Notes: generated from the sequence alone by a model not told the origin. DNA of 64,000 bases from Herbiconiux moechotypicola (GCF_024979255.1 NZ_JANLCN010000001.1:372001-436000), one strand, 5' to 3'. Positions 27,840 to 36,580 are shown, counted from the first letter of the stretch. Numbers and translations: made by a program.

Positions 27840-29867
27840 GTGGCCGGCCTCATCCGTCGCGGAGACATCGACGAGGTGCGCTCCCGCATCAACATCGCCG
27901 ACGTGGTCGGGCAGTTCGTCACGCTGAAGAGCGCCGGGGTCGGTTCGATGAAGGGCCTCTGCCCCTTCCACGACGAGCGCTCGCCCAGCTTCCACGTGCG
28001 CCCTCAGGTGGGCTACTACCACTGCTTCGGCTGCGGTGAGGGCGGAGACGTCTTCACCTTCCTGCAGAAGATGGACCACGTCACCTTCAGCGAGGCGGTC
28101 GAGCGCCTGGCGGCGAGCATCGGCTTCGAACTGCACTACGAAGACGGCAGCGCCCCGGGCGCCGACCACGGCAACCGGGCCCGCCTGCTCGCGGCCAACG
28201 ACGCCGCCCGCGAGTTCTTCGCCGAGCAGCTCACCGCCCCGGGTGCGGAGGCGGCGCGATCGTTCCTCGGAGAACGTGGTTTCGACCCCGCGGCCGCTGC
28301 GCGGTTCGGCGTGGGCTACGCGCCGCAGGGCTGGGACAACCTGGGCAAGCACCTGCGCGGCCGCGGCTTCACGGAGGCCGAGCTCACCGCCGCCGGACTG
28401 CTGAGTGCCGGAGACCGCGGCAGCTACGACCGGTTCCGCGGCCGACTCATCTGGCCCATCCGCGACCAGACCGGCCAGACCGTGGGTTTCGGGGCGCGCC
28501 GTCTCTACGACGACGACAAGGGGCCGAAATACCTCAACACCCCCGAGACCGCCATCTATCACAAGGCCCAGGTGCTCTACGGGCTCGACCTGGCCAAGCG
28601 CGACATCGCCCGGTCGCGGCAGGTGGTCGTCGTGGAGGGCTATACCGATGTGATGGCCTGCCATCTCGCCGGGGTCACCACCGCCGTCGCCACCTGCGGC
28701 ACCTCGTTCGGGGTCGACCACATCAAGATCATGCGCCGGGTGCTCTCCGACGACACCTCGGGGCTCGGCGAGGTGGTCTTCACTTTCGACCCGGATGCGG
28801 CCGGCCAGAAGGCGGCGCTCCGCGCGTTCAGCGAGGAGCAGCGTTTCGCGGCGCAGACCTACGTGGCCATCGCGCCCGACGGGCTCGACCCCTGCGACCT
28901 CCGTCTCGCGAAGGGCGACGACGCCGTGCGGCGCATGGTGAAGTCCAAGAAGCCGATGTTCGAGTTCGTCATCAAGCAGCGGCTGTCCGCCTACGATCTC
29001 GACAGCGTCGAAGGGCGAGTGGCCGCCCTGCGGGAGGCGGCGCCGGTCGTGGCCGACATCCGCGACTCCGCCCTGCGCCCCGCCTACACCCGCGAGCTGG
29101 CCAAGATGCTCGCGGTCGACCTGCCCGAGGTCACGGCCGAGGTCGAGCGCGCATCCCGTCGCGGCCGTGGTGCTGACTCGAGCGGGCGGCAGAGTGGATC
29201 GTCCGATGGCGCTCAGCGCTCGGTCGACCGGGGCGGCCAGGGGCGAGACCTGCAGCGTGTGGGCCGCCAGGGTCCCGCGCAGCGGGTCGACCCTTCGGCG
29301 GGGTCCGGCGTCGTCACCGCCGTACCGGCCACCGGCGGGGGAGCAGTGCCCTCGCTCACCGACCTCGCGCCCGCACCCGAGCAGCGCCCGCGCATCTCGC
29401 TCACCCATCTGCCCGCCACGACGGCCGTGCGCACTGAGCGCGACGCCCTGATGGCGATCCTCCAGGCGCCCCAGGTGGTCGGCCCCGAGCTCATCGCGCA
29501 CGCGGTGGTGTGCGGCTTCAGCTCGGCCCCGCTCGCCGCGGTGCGCGACTCGATCGGCCGCAACGTCTCCGCCCTCGCGCAGCAGGACTGGGTGGCCGTG
29601 GTGCAGGCCGATGTGCCGGAGGAGTGCCGCTCGCTGGTCGAGGAGCTGGCCGTCGCGCCGATCCCCGAGCGGCCGGAGCGCCAGATCGAGGCCTATCTGC
29701 GCAGCATCGTGCGCGACCTCGTGCAGCGCCACCTCCGTCGGCGCAAAGACGAGCTCATCGCCCGGCTGCAGCGCACTGACGCCGTCGCCGACCCTTCGGG
29801 GTATCGCGAGCTGCAGGTTCAGCTGGTGCAACTCGAGTCCGACCGCCGCGCCTTCCAGGCGGAGTGA
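27840..29867 (+). CDS. dnaG: DNA primase
   Basis: A 675-residue primase that makes RNA primers for lagging-strand synthesis. The CHC2 zinc finger is intact: CPFHDERSPSF and HCFGCGEGGDVF (about residues 41-75). The catalytic Toprim domain follows, with VVEGYTDVMACHLAG and FTFDPDAAGQKA (about 264-325) holding the metal-binding acids. A poorly conserved Ser/Gly-rich linker (about 440-505) leads to the C-terminal DnaB-binding domain. GTG start 3 bases after dgt. Domain set and length are normal. Confidence 0.97.
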   Translation: MAGLIRRGDIDEVRSRINIADVVGQFVTLKSAGVGSMKGLCPFHDERSPSFHVRPQVGYYHCFGCGEGGDVFTFLQKMDHVTFSEAVERLAASIGFELHYEDGSAPGADHGNRARLLAANDAAREFFAEQLTAPGAEAARSFLGERGFDPAAAARFGVGYAPQGWDNLGKHLRGRGFTEAELTAAGLLSAGDRGSYDRFRGRLIWPIRDQTGQTVGFGARRLYDDDKGPKYLNTPETAIYHKAQVLYGLDLAKRDIARSRQVVVVEGYTDVMACHLAGVTTAVATCGTSFGVDHIKIMRRVLSDDTSGLGEVVFTFDPDAAGQKAALRAFSEEQRFAAQTYVAIAPDGLDPCDLRLAKGDDAVRRMVKSKKPMFEFVIKQRLSAYDLDSVEGRVAALREAAPVVADIRDSALRPAYTRELAKMLAVDLPEVTAEVERASRRGRGADSSGRQSGSSDGAQRSVDRGGQGRDLQRVGRQGPAQRVDPSAGSGVVTAVPATGGGAVPSLTDLAPAPEQRPRISLTHLPATTAVRTERDALMAILQAPQVVGPELIAHAVVCGFSSAPLAAVRDSIGRNVSALAQQDWVAVVQADVPEECRSLVEELAVAPIPERPERQIEAYLRSIVRDLVQRHLRRRKDELIARLQRTDAVADPSGYRELQVQLVQLESDRRAFQAE

Positions 29868-29879
29868 GGGTGAGCGGCA

Positions 29880-29885
29880 TAGTCT
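29880..29885 (+). promoter_or_regulatory. Leaderless -10 element of the ABC ATPase gene
   Basis: TAGTCT ends 7 bases before the ATG at 29893. An earlier ATG at 29888 is followed at once by a stop, which supports 29893 as the start. Confidence 0.5.
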
Positions 29886-29892
29886 CGATGCG

Positions 29893-30765
29893 ATGAGTGA
29901 ACCGAATGTCATCGCGGCCTCCGATGTCACGATCGAGTACCCGGCCCACAGCGTGAGCGCCTCCCACACGGCCGTGAAGGGGTTCACGCTCACGGTCGCA
30001 CCCGGCGAGATCGTCGGTCTCGTGGGCTCCAGCGGCTCCGGCAAGTCGACTCTCGCGCAGATCATCTCGGGCCAGGCCGCGCTCCTGTCGGGCCGCGAGC
30101 CCGCACCCCGTATCGTCGGCGGCAGCCTCGAGGTGCTGGGAGTCGAGCTACGAGGACTGCGCCGCTCCAAGGCCGCGAAGCTCGCGCTGGGCGTGGGCTA
30201 CGTTCCCCAAGACGCCGGAACCCGCCTCACCTCCAACATGACCGTCGCCGAACTCGTGGCCGAGCCGCTGTTGCTGCGCGACAAGCGCTTCGACCGCCAC
30301 GAGGCGGGCCTGCGGGCAGCCACCCTCGTCGACGCCCTGCTGCTGCCGGTGGGCACGATGGTGAAGCAGCCGCACGAGCTCTCCAGCGGGCAGAGGCAGC
30401 GTGTGGCCGTCGCCAGAGGACTCATCCAGCAGCCACCGCTGCTCATCGCCGACGAGCCCACCGCGGGCATCGACGTATCGGTGCGGGGCACGGTCGTCGA
30501 CGTCATCGCCGCAGCCCAGCGTGCCCGCGGTGCCGCAGCGCTCATCGTGAGCCACGACCTGGATGCGCTCCGTCGCTCCGTCGACCGCGTCGCCGTCATC
30601 CACGAGGGCGTGGTGGTGGGCCTCGGGCCCATCGATGAGGTGCTCGCCGACCCCCATCACCCGTTCGTCGCCGGCCTCGCCGAGGCGGCCGCGCATCCCG
30701 ACCCCTACGACGAGATCGATCCACCCGCCGACGACGGCGCCAACGACGAAAGGTCCACCCGATGA
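29893..30765 (+). CDS. ABC transporter ATP-binding protein, oligopeptide/nickel-type
   Basis: 290 residues with all ATPase motifs: Walker A GSSGSGKSTLAQ (about residues 45-56), signature ELSSGQRQRVAVARG (about 159-173), Walker B LLIADEPTAGIDVS, and the switch histidine in VSHDLDALRR. The sequence is closest to the Opp/Dpp-type ATPases. No permease or binding-protein gene lies next to it, so it either serves a transporter encoded elsewhere or has a non-transport role. The stop overlaps the dehydrogenase gene by 4 bases. Confidence 0.88.
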   Translation: MSEPNVIAASDVTIEYPAHSVSASHTAVKGFTLTVAPGEIVGLVGSSGSGKSTLAQIISGQAALLSGREPAPRIVGGSLEVLGVELRGLRRSKAAKLALGVGYVPQDAGTRLTSNMTVAELVAEPLLLRDKRFDRHEAGLRAATLVDALLLPVGTMVKQPHELSSGQRQRVAVARGLIQQPPLLIADEPTAGIDVSVRGTVVDVIAAAQRARGAAALIVSHDLDALRRSVDRVAVIHEGVVVGLGPIDEVLADPHHPFVAGLAEAAAHPDPYDEIDPPADDGANDERSTR

Positions 30766-31766
30766 CAGCACCCGGCTACGAAGGCCGCCACCGCGAAGTG
30801 CTCGCCGTTCCCGTGGAGGTGCTGCCGGAGGCGCAGCGCCCCGAAGCCGGCCCGATCGCGGTGCTGCCCGAGCCCGAGGAGCTGTTCGTGGCGGCGGTCG
30901 AGGCGGCCGGCGGCCAGGTCGCACCGCTCGGGCCCGAGACGCGCGGGCTGATCTGGCTCGACTCCTCGGGAGGCGACGCCTTCGCGGAGGCCCTCGCCGC
31001 GCATCCGTCGGTCGGATGGGTGCAACTGCCGTGGGCGGGCGTCGACGCCTTCGCGGGCGCGATCGCCGAGCAGAGCCGGCCCGACCTCGTCTGGACCAGC
31101 GCCAAGGGCGCCTACGCCCAGCCGGTGGCCGAGCACGCCCTCACCCTCACGCTGGCTCTACTGCGTGAGCTCCCGGTGCGGCTGCGTACCACGTCGTGGG
31201 GAGCCAAGACGGGGTCGTCGCTGTACGGGCTCGACGTGGTGATCGTGGGCGCCGGCGGCATCGCGCTCGAACTGCTGCGGCTGCTCGAGCCGTTCGGGGT
31301 GCGCACCACGATCGTGCGGCGGTCGCCGGATCCCGTGCCGGCCGCCGATCGCACCGTGACCAGCGATCGGCTCGCCGAGGTGCTGCCCGGCGCCGACGTG
31401 GTGGTGGTCGCCGCCGCCCTCACGGCGGGCACCGGCAAGCTCTTCGATGCCGACGCCTTCGCGCTCATGAAGCCGTCGGCGGTCCTGGTGAACATCGCCC
31501 GTGGTGGCCTGGTCGACACGGATGCGCTGGTCGAGGCGCTCGAGAGCGGCGTGATCGCGGGGGCCGGCGTCGACGTCACCGATCCGGAACCGCTGCCCGA
31601 CGGCCACCCGCTGTACTCGCTGCCGACGGCCATCGTCACGCCCCACTCGGCAGACACGCCCGAGATGATCGCGCCGCTGCTGGCCGCGCGCATCCGGCAC
31701 AACGTGGCCGCCTTCCTCGGGAAGGGCGACTTCGCGGGGCTCGTCGACCCGGTGGCGGGCTACTGA
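30762..31766 (+). CDS. D-isomer-specific 2-hydroxyacid dehydrogenase
   Basis: A 334-residue NAD(P)-dependent dehydrogenase. The nucleotide loop is VIVGAGGIALELLRLL (about residues 157-172). The catalytic trio is visible: Arg in NIARGGLVDTDAL, Glu in DPEPLPDGHPL, and His in VTPHSADTPEM. Family members reduce 2-keto acids such as glyoxylate, hydroxypyruvate or phosphoglycerate; the substrate here is not readable. It starts within the ABC ATPase stop (ATGA), so the two are co-translated even though they have no obvious functional link. Confidence 0.9.
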   Translation: MTAPGYEGRHREVLAVPVEVLPEAQRPEAGPIAVLPEPEELFVAAVEAAGGQVAPLGPETRGLIWLDSSGGDAFAEALAAHPSVGWVQLPWAGVDAFAGAIAEQSRPDLVWTSAKGAYAQPVAEHALTLTLALLRELPVRLRTTSWGAKTGSSLYGLDVVIVGAGGIALELLRLLEPFGVRTTIVRRSPDPVPAADRTVTSDRLAEVLPGADVVVVAAALTAGTGKLFDADAFALMKPSAVLVNIARGGLVDTDALVEALESGVIAGAGVDVTDPEPLPDGHPLYSLPTAIVTPHSADTPEMIAPLLAARIRHNVAAFLGKGDFAGLVDPVAGY

Positions 31767-31801
31767 CGCCGCCGTCGTCAAAACAGCGCGCCGATCAGTG
31801 A

Positions 31802-31807
31802 TAGAGT
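31802..31807 (+). promoter_or_regulatory. -10 element of the tRNA-Asn gene
   Basis: TAGAGT lies 22 bases before the mature tRNA 5' end, so a short precursor leader is expected. A weak -35 (TCAAAA) stands about 18 bases upstream. Confidence 0.45.
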
Positions 31808-31829
31808 TTCTACGCTGTTTCGGCAGCAT

Positions 31830-31902
31830 TCCTCGATAGCTCAATTGGCAGAGCAGCCGGCTGTTAACCGGCAGGTTCTTGGTTCGAGTCCAAGTCGGGG
31901 AG
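31830..31902 (+). tRNA. tRNA-Asn (anticodon GTT)
   Basis: 73 bases. The acceptor stem pairs TCCTCGA with TCGGGGA, the D-loop region is AGCTCAATTGGCAGAGC, the anticodon loop CTGTTAA carries GTT, and the T-arm is TTGGTTCGAGTCCAA. Discriminator G; the CCA end is not encoded. Followed immediately by a strong terminator. Confidence 0.96.
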
Positions 31903-31904
31903 CG

Positions 31905-31940
31905 AAGGCCTCGCGGCTCCACCCGCGGGGCCTTTTGTGT
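31905..31940 (+). terminator. Intrinsic terminator after tRNA-Asn
   Basis: AAGGCCTCGCGG (31905-31916) and CCGCGGGGCCTT (31923-31934) form a 12-bp stem with one G-T pair and a 6-base loop, followed by TTGTGTT. Confidence 0.8.
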
Positions 31941-32051
31941 TCCCGGTGACGACCGCGCCGCGCGCCGCATGCGCCGTCAACAGGCCACTCGTCCTCGACC
32001 GGCCCGCTCGCGCATCCGCGGGTCTCGCCGCTCGCGTGACATCATCGAACG

Positions 32052-32777
32052 ATGACCACCCGCACCCCCGACGAGCGCGCGGCGGTGCGCTCGGGCCTCG
32101 CAGTGGGGCTCGCGACGGCGGTGTACGGAGTGTCGTTCGGTGCCCTCGCGGTGCTCTCAGGGCTCGACGTGTGGCAGACCTGCTTCCTTAGCCTGGTCAT
32201 GTTCACCGGCGGCTCGCAGTTCGCGCTGATCGGCGTGCTCGCCTCGGGCGGACTCGCGGCCGGCCCCTCGGCCATCACGAGCGCCGCGCTGCTCGGCACA
32301 CGCAACGTGTTCTACTCCATCAGGATGGCCCCCGTCATCGGCCCGGGCTTCTTCAGGAGGGCCGCGGCGGCTCAGCTCACCATCGACGAATCGGTGGCGG
32401 TGTCGACCGCCCAGCGCACCCCGTCCGCGCAGCGTCTCGGCTTCTGGGTGACCGGCCTCGCGATCTATCTCGGCTGGAACCTCACCACCCTCGTGGGCGC
32501 CCTGATCGGCGACCTGCTCGGCGACGTGAGCGCCTACGGGCTGGATGCGGCGGCTGCGGCCGCCTTTCTCGGCCTGCTCTGGCCACGACTCAAGGAGCGG
32601 CAGACCCAGGCGGTGGCGGTCGGCGCCGCGGTCGTGGCCACGCTGCTGACGCCGGTGCTCATGCCGGGGCTTCCGGTGCTGGTAGCGGCCGTGGTGGCGA
32701 TCGTCGTCGGAGCCCTCAACCTGTTCGCACGCGCGCGCGGCGGCGACGCGGCCGAGCCGGGGGAGGGGCGCCCATGA
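32052..32777 (+). CDS. azlC: AzlC-family branched-chain amino acid exporter, large subunit
   Basis: A 241-residue membrane protein with about six to seven helices. The N-terminal conserved segment AVGLATAVYGVSFGALAVLSGL (around residue 20) and the FTGGSQFALIGVLASGG stretch (about 53-69) are characteristic of AzlC/YgaZ. With AzlD it exports branched-chain amino acids or related compounds. It overlaps azlD by 4 bases, the standard two-gene arrangement. A weak hexamer CATCAT ends 6 bases before the ATG. The specific amino acid is not readable. Confidence 0.92.
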   Translation: MTTRTPDERAAVRSGLAVGLATAVYGVSFGALAVLSGLDVWQTCFLSLVMFTGGSQFALIGVLASGGLAAGPSAITSAALLGTRNVFYSIRMAPVIGPGFFRRAAAAQLTIDESVAVSTAQRTPSAQRLGFWVTGLAIYLGWNLTTLVGALIGDLLGDVSAYGLDAAAAAAFLGLLWPRLKERQTQAVAVGAAVVATLLTPVLMPGLPVLVAAVVAIVVGALNLFARARGGDAAEPGEGRP

Positions 32778-33079
32778 GCACCTGGAACGTGGTCATCCTC
32801 GCGTCGATCATCTGCGTCGGCCTCAAAGCGGTCGGCTACCTCATCCCACCGCGCGCCTTCGAGCATCCCACCATCTCCCGCATCGCGAACCTGCTCACTG
32901 TGGCACTCCTGGCCGGCCTCATCGCGGTGCAGACACTCGGCGCCGGGCAGTCGATCCAGGTGGATGCGCGGGTGCCGGCCGTCATCGTCGCCGCCGGCCT
33001 CTACGCCCTGCGGGTGCCGTTCGTGGTGGTGGTGATCGTGGCGGCGGGCGTCGCCGCCCTCATCCGCGCCCTGACCTGA
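32774..33079 (+). CDS. azlD: AzlD-family small subunit of the amino acid exporter
   Basis: 101 residues, three to four hydrophobic helices, beginning with WNVVILASIICVGLKAVGYL, a typical AzlD/YgaH N-terminus; ALIAVQTLGAG-like and VVIVAAGVAALIRALT segments follow (first written here as GLIAVQTLGAG). It works as the obligate partner of AzlC. The ATG at 32774 overlaps the azlC stop. The transcript ends before the converging def gene, where a hairpin is found at 33130. Confidence 0.9.
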   Translation: MSTWNVVILASIICVGLKAVGYLIPPRAFEHPTISRIANLLTVALLAGLIAVQTLGAGQSIQVDARVPAVIVAAGLYALRVPFVVVVIVAAGVAALIRALT

Positions 33080-33129
33080 GGGTCGGATGCACGCCCAGCG
33101 CCCAGCGCCCGGCCGAAGAATGAACCGAT

Positions 33130-33159
33130 CGGATGCACGCCGAGGCAGACGCGCATCCG
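33130..33159. terminator. Hairpin between azlD and def
   Basis: CGGATGC (33130-33136) pairs with GCATCCG (33153-33159), a 7-bp stem between converging genes. A second copy of GGATGCACGCC lies just upstream near 33085. Confidence 0.45.
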
Positions 33160-33166
33160 TCACCCC

Positions 33167-33733
33167 TCACGCGTCGAGGTCGTCGCGCCCCGGCAGCCAG
33201 CTGAGCCCGGGCACACCCCAGCCGCTCTTGCGCTCCACCTTGGCCGCGACCTTCGCGTAGGCGTGCTCGAGCCGGTCGACGTACAGCCGCCCCTCGAGGT
33301 GGTCGAACTCGTGCTGGAAGATGCGCGCCAGCCACCCGCTCGCCTCGATGACGAACGGCGAGCCGTCGAGGTCGGTCGCGCGCAGGATCGCCGACGTGCC
33401 GCGCACGAGCGGGAACCGCTCACCCGGGAACGACAGGCAGCCTTCGACGTCGTGGTCGTCGTCTGCGGGCTCGGTGGTGGTCGGGGTGATGAACAGCTCG
33501 GGGTTGACCGCCACGCCGCGGTGCAGCACGTCGGCGTCGTCGGTCCAGCCGTAGACGAACAGGCGCAGCGGCACGCCCACCTGGGGTGCGGCGAGGCCGA
33601 CGCCCGGGGCAGCGTCCATCGTCTCGAACATGTCGGCCACGAGGGTGCGTACGGTGTCGTCGACGTCGCCGACGGGAGAGGCGGGAGTGTGGAGGACGGG
33701 GTCTCCGGAGATCAGGATCGGCAGAACGGCCAT
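33167..33733 (-). CDS. def: Peptide deformylase
   Basis: A 188-residue metalloenzyme that removes the formyl group from new proteins. All three motifs are present: GVGLAAPQVG (motif 1, about residues 43-52), EGCLSFPG (motif 2, about 96-103, metal Cys), and HEFDHLEG (motif 3, about 139-146, two metal His and the catalytic Glu). The start at 33733 is supported by a leaderless promoter and gives the normal MAVLPI N-terminus. It diverges from the DMT transporter gene. Confidence 0.96.
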   Translation of the reverse strand: MAVLPILISGDPVLHTPASPVGDVDDTVRTLVADMFETMDAAPGVGLAAPQVGVPLRLFVYGWTDDADVLHRGVAVNPELFITPTTTEPADDDHDVEGCLSFPGERFPLVRGTSAILRATDLDGSPFVIEASGWLARIFQHEFDHLEGRLYVDRLEHAYAKVAAKVERKSGWGVPGLSWLPGRDDLDA

Positions 33734-33739
33734 TCGCTC

Positions 33740-33745
33740 AGCCTA
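33740..33745 (-). promoter_or_regulatory. Leaderless -10 element of def
   Basis: On the minus strand TAGGCT (plus-strand AGCCTA) ends 6 bases before the ATG at 33733. Confidence 0.55.
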
Positions 33746-33763
33746 GCGGCGCGCCTTCCGGGG

Positions 33764-33769
33764 TAGTGT
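33764..33769 (+). promoter_or_regulatory. Leaderless -10 element of the DMT transporter gene
   Basis: TAGTGT ends 6 bases before the GTG at 33776. It lies only 18 bases from the divergent def -10 element, so the two promoters share one small control region. Confidence 0.55.
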
Positions 33770-33775
33770 CGACGG

Positions 33776-34690
33776 GTGCCCTCCGGACTCCTCGAACTGA
33801 CCGCGCCGATCGCACTCGACCCGAAGCAGTTCATCGGCATCCCGATCGCGCTCGTGGGTGCCGTGTTCCTCAGCCTCGGCGCGCAGTTCCAGCACCGCGG
33901 TGTGGCGAAGGTGGAGGCGAACACCGGCGAGGCCGACAAGGGCCTCAACGTGAAGCAGCTGCTCGCGCTGCTCGCCCGGCCGTCGTGGGTCATCGGCACC
34001 CTCATGCTGGGCCTCGCCATCGTGTTCCAGCTCACGAGCCTCGGCTTCTCGCCCATCATCGTGGTGCAGCCGCTCGGCGCGGTCGCTCTCGTCATCACGG
34101 CGGTGCTGAACTCCCGGGTGAGCAAGGTCAAGCTCAACCGCAGCTCCGTCATCTCCATCGTGCTCTGCGTCGGCGGTGTGGGCCTGTTCGTGCTGGTGGC
34201 CGCGTTCACGGCGCGCGACAAGCCCGTCACCACCCGCGACCTCATCGTCATCCTGGTCATCCTCAGCGTGGTGCTGCTGCTGTTCGCGGTCGCCTTCGTG
34301 TTCCTCCGCAAGAAGTTCAAGGCCATCGCCTATATCGTGGGCGCCGGCGTGCTGTACGGCTTCGTCGCGACCCTCGCCAAGGTGGTCATCAGCCGCCTCT
34401 TCCAGGAGGACTTCGGGTGGCTCACCATCCTCGCGCTGGCCGGTCTGCTGGCCGCTGCGGCGCTCGGTGGGTACTTCGTCCAGAATGCCTACGCCTCCGG
34501 CCCGCCCGACCTCGTCATCGCCGGGCTCACGGTCATCGACCCGCTCGTCGCGGTCGCGATCGGCATCACCGTGCTGGGCGAGGCGTCGCAGGCTCCGCCG
34601 TGGGCGCTCGTGGCCTACGTGCTGTTCGGTCTGGTGGCGATCCTCGGCGTGTTCGGCCTGGCCCGCTTCCATCCGCAGGCCAAGCGTTAG
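33776..34690 (+). CDS. DMT-superfamily transporter
   Basis: 304 residues with nine to ten predicted membrane helices in two halves, the EamA/NIPA-like drug-metabolite transporter pattern. Recognisable parts are LVGAVFLSLGAQFQHRGVAKVE (around residue 30; a conserved helix and basic turn), IIVVQPLGAVALVITAVL, and the second-half counterpart YVLFGLVAILGVFGLARF. Substrate unknown. Transcribed from its own leaderless promoter divergently from def; the glycosyltransferase gene follows after 58 bases. Confidence 0.85.
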   Translation: MPSGLLELTAPIALDPKQFIGIPIALVGAVFLSLGAQFQHRGVAKVEANTGEADKGLNVKQLLALLARPSWVIGTLMLGLAIVFQLTSLGFSPIIVVQPLGAVALVITAVLNSRVSKVKLNRSSVISIVLCVGGVGLFVLVAAFTARDKPVTTRDLIVILVILSVVLLLFAVAFVFLRKKFKAIAYIVGAGVLYGFVATLAKVVISRLFQEDFGWLTILALAGLLAAAALGGYFVQNAYASGPPDLVIAGLTVIDPLVAVAIGITVLGEASQAPPWALVAYVLFGLVAILGVFGLARFHPQAKR

Positions 34691-34748
34691 GCTGGGGCTT
34701 CCGAATCCCTCCCGCCACCGGGCACCATCGAGCAGGAAAGACGACGAC

Positions 34749-36008
34749 TTGACCCACTCCCCAGAACCGAACACCGCTCCGGATGCGCAGACCGCGCCCG
34801 GTGCGGACCCCCGGCCCCTGAGGATCCTGATCGGCGCCGACACCTTCGCGCCCGACGTCAACGGGTCTGCGCGCTTCTCCGAGCACCTCGCCTCCGGTCT
34901 CGCCTCGCGCGGACACGATGTGCACGTGGTCGCCCCCGCTGCCGGCCGTAAGCACGGCACCTGGAAAGAGGTGTACGACGGCCAGGTCATCACCGCGCAC
35001 CGCCTGCACAGCTGGCGCTGGTACCCCCACGACTGGCTGCGCTTCGCGATCCCGTGGCGCATCCAGCAGAACAGCTCCCGCATCATCGACGAGGTGAAGC
35101 CCGACGTGGTGCACTTCCAGTCGCACATCATCGTCGGCCGGGGTGTCTCGGGCGAGGCGAAGAAGCGCGGCATCCGCATCGTGGGCACGAACCACGTCAT
35201 GCCCGAGAACATGCTGCAGTTCAGCTTCATCCCGAAGTTCCTGCAGAACTGGGCCATCGGTCTGGCCTGGGCCGCGGCCCGCCGGTCGTTCATCCGCGCC
35301 GATGCGGTCACGGCCCCCACCCGCAAGGCCGCCGACTTCTTCGAGAAGGCCACGGGTATCCACGACATCTATGCCATCTCGTGCGGCATCGACGCCGACA
35401 GCTACACGCCCGACTTCACGCCGCGCACCGAGAACCGGGTGCTCTTCGTGGGCCGGGTGGCGGGCGAGAAGCAGATCGACGTGCTGCTCAAGGCGATCGC
35501 TCTGCTCCCCGCCGACCTCGACACCAAGGTCGAGATCGTGGGCGGCGGCGACCAGCTGAAGAACCTGCAGGCCATGGCCGAGCAGCTCGGGCTCGGCGAC
35601 CGCGCCACCTTCACCGGTTACGTCACCGAGGAGGAGTTGCGCAAGGCCTACACGCGTTCGACCGTGTTCGCCATGCCGTCGATCGCCGAACTGCAGAGCA
35701 TCGCCACGATGGAGGCCCTCGCCAGCGGGCTGCCCGTCGTGGCCGCCGACGCCATGGCGCTGCCGCACCTCGTGCACGACGGCGAGAACGGCTACCTCTT
35801 CCGCCCTGGCGACGAGCACGACCTCGCGGCGAAGCTCGAAAAGGTGCTGCGGCTGCCGCAGAACGAGCTCGACGCCTTCAAGCGCGAGTCGCTCTCCATC
35901 GTCTCGGCGCACGACATCCAGCGCACCCTCACCACCTTCGAGCACCTCTACCGCGGCGAGCCGGTCACCGACCCGGCCGTCATGCCGCCGTCGTCGCGCA
36001 AGGCCTGA
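34749..36008 (+). CDS. GT4-family glycosyltransferase
   Basis: A 419-residue retaining glycosyltransferase with the two-domain GT-B fold. The N-terminal domain opens with ILIGADTFAPDVNGSARF (about residues 27-44), the acceptor side; VLFVGRVAGEKQ (about 232-243) starts the nucleotide-sugar domain, and the E-x7-E block is seen as PSIAELQSIATMEALASG. The start is a TTG at 34749, chosen because AGGAAAG lies 8 bases upstream and no ATG or GTG fits. It resembles mannosyltransferases acting on glycolipids (PimB/MgtA-like), but the donor cannot be read. No membrane helices. Confidence 0.88.
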   Translation: MTHSPEPNTAPDAQTAPGADPRPLRILIGADTFAPDVNGSARFSEHLASGLASRGHDVHVVAPAAGRKHGTWKEVYDGQVITAHRLHSWRWYPHDWLRFAIPWRIQQNSSRIIDEVKPDVVHFQSHIIVGRGVSGEAKKRGIRIVGTNHVMPENMLQFSFIPKFLQNWAIGLAWAAARRSFIRADAVTAPTRKAADFFEKATGIHDIYAISCGIDADSYTPDFTPRTENRVLFVGRVAGEKQIDVLLKAIALLPADLDTKVEIVGGGDQLKNLQAMAEQLGLGDRATFTGYVTEEELRKAYTRSTVFAMPSIAELQSIATMEALASGLPVVAADAMALPHLVHDGENGYLFRPGDEHDLAAKLEKVLRLPQNELDAFKRESLSIVSAHDIQRTLTTFEHLYRGEPVTDPAVMPPSSRKA

Positions 36009-36077
36009 GTTCGGGATGCGCGGTGCGCCCGCCCGTGCACGGTATCGTGGGGGAGCGGTCGCGCCCCGGTGCGCCGT

Positions 36078-36151
36078 GGGGCGGTAGCTCAGCTGGTTAG
36101 AGCAGCGGACTCATAATCCGTCGGTCACGGGTTCAAGTCCCGTCCGCCCTA
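36078..36151 (+). tRNA. tRNA-Met (anticodon CAT)
   Basis: 74 bases. The acceptor pairs GGGGCGG with CCGCCCT (first pair G-T), the D-arm is GCTCAGCTGGTTAGAGC, and the anticodon CAT is at 36112-36114 in ACTCATAA. T-arm ACGGGTTCAAGTCCCGT. Discriminator A; CCA not encoded. The lack of an initiator-type acceptor mismatch plus the overall sequence favour elongator Met; a lysidine-modified tRNA-Ile2 cannot be fully excluded. Confidence 0.9.
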
Positions 36152-36207
36152 CCGATCACTCGCTGCTCGCCTGGCGATTGTGCCGTTCAGGATTGCGGGG
36201 TGATTGC

Positions 36208-36225
36208 ATGGGGAGTTGTCCCCAT
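36208..36225. other. Small perfect hairpin downstream of tRNA-Met
   Basis: ATGGGGA (36208-36214) and TCCCCAT (36219-36225) form a 7-bp stem with a GTTG loop, 57 bases after the tRNA and just before the next gene's promoter. It may terminate the tRNA transcript. Confidence 0.4.
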
Positions 36226-36247
36226 CGAGGGCCGCCGGCGGTGAGGC

Positions 36248-36253
36248 TACCGT
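36248..36253 (+). promoter_or_regulatory. Leaderless -10 element of the 106-residue protein gene
   Basis: TACCGT ends 6 bases before the ATG at 36260. This adds weight to an otherwise unrecognised gene. Confidence 0.45.
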
Positions 36254-36259
36254 CGAGGG

Positions 36260-36580
36260 ATGCAGAGCACCTCATCCGCCCGCACCCGCGATTCCACCAC
36301 CGAGAGCGTCGTCCACGGGCACCTCGTGCACTACGGCGAGTTGACGATCGCCGTCGACGCCACCCAGGCGGCGCTGCTCGCGGCGCGGATCACGGAGCTG
36401 TGCCGGCGACGCCGGACGGCGCTGCACACGGTCTACGGTGTCGTGGCCGGTTCGCGGGAGAGGGCGCCGCTCAGCCTGGTGGTGGGCCATGGCGTGCCGA
36501 CCGCGGTCGTGGCGAGTGACGGGGTCGACGACGACGAGCTCGCCCGGGAGATCGCCGGATTCGGACTGAGCGGCGACTGA
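36260..36580 (+). CDS. Hypothetical 106-residue soluble protein
   Basis: Not recognised. The sequence has a Ser/Thr-rich start (MQSTSSARTRDSTTES), then a compact region with ELTIAVDATQAALLAARI and SLVVGHGVPTAVVASD, and an acidic end (DGVDDDELAREI). No membrane segment, signal or metal motif. The start is backed by a leaderless promoter. The gene lies between tRNA-Met and the MoxR operon and is not overlapped by a better candidate on either strand. Function unknown; it could be a small regulatory or chaperone-like protein. Confidence 0.6.
   Translation: MQSTSSARTRDSTTESVVHGHLVHYGELTIAVDATQAALLAARITELCRRRRTALHTVYGVVAGSRERAPLSLVVGHGVPTAVVASDGVDDDELAREIAGFGLSGD

Noticed and set aside
26310-30170. 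Long minus-strand open frame opposite dusB, dgt and dnaG
   Set aside because: Reverse shadow of three well-supported core genes in high-GC DNA.
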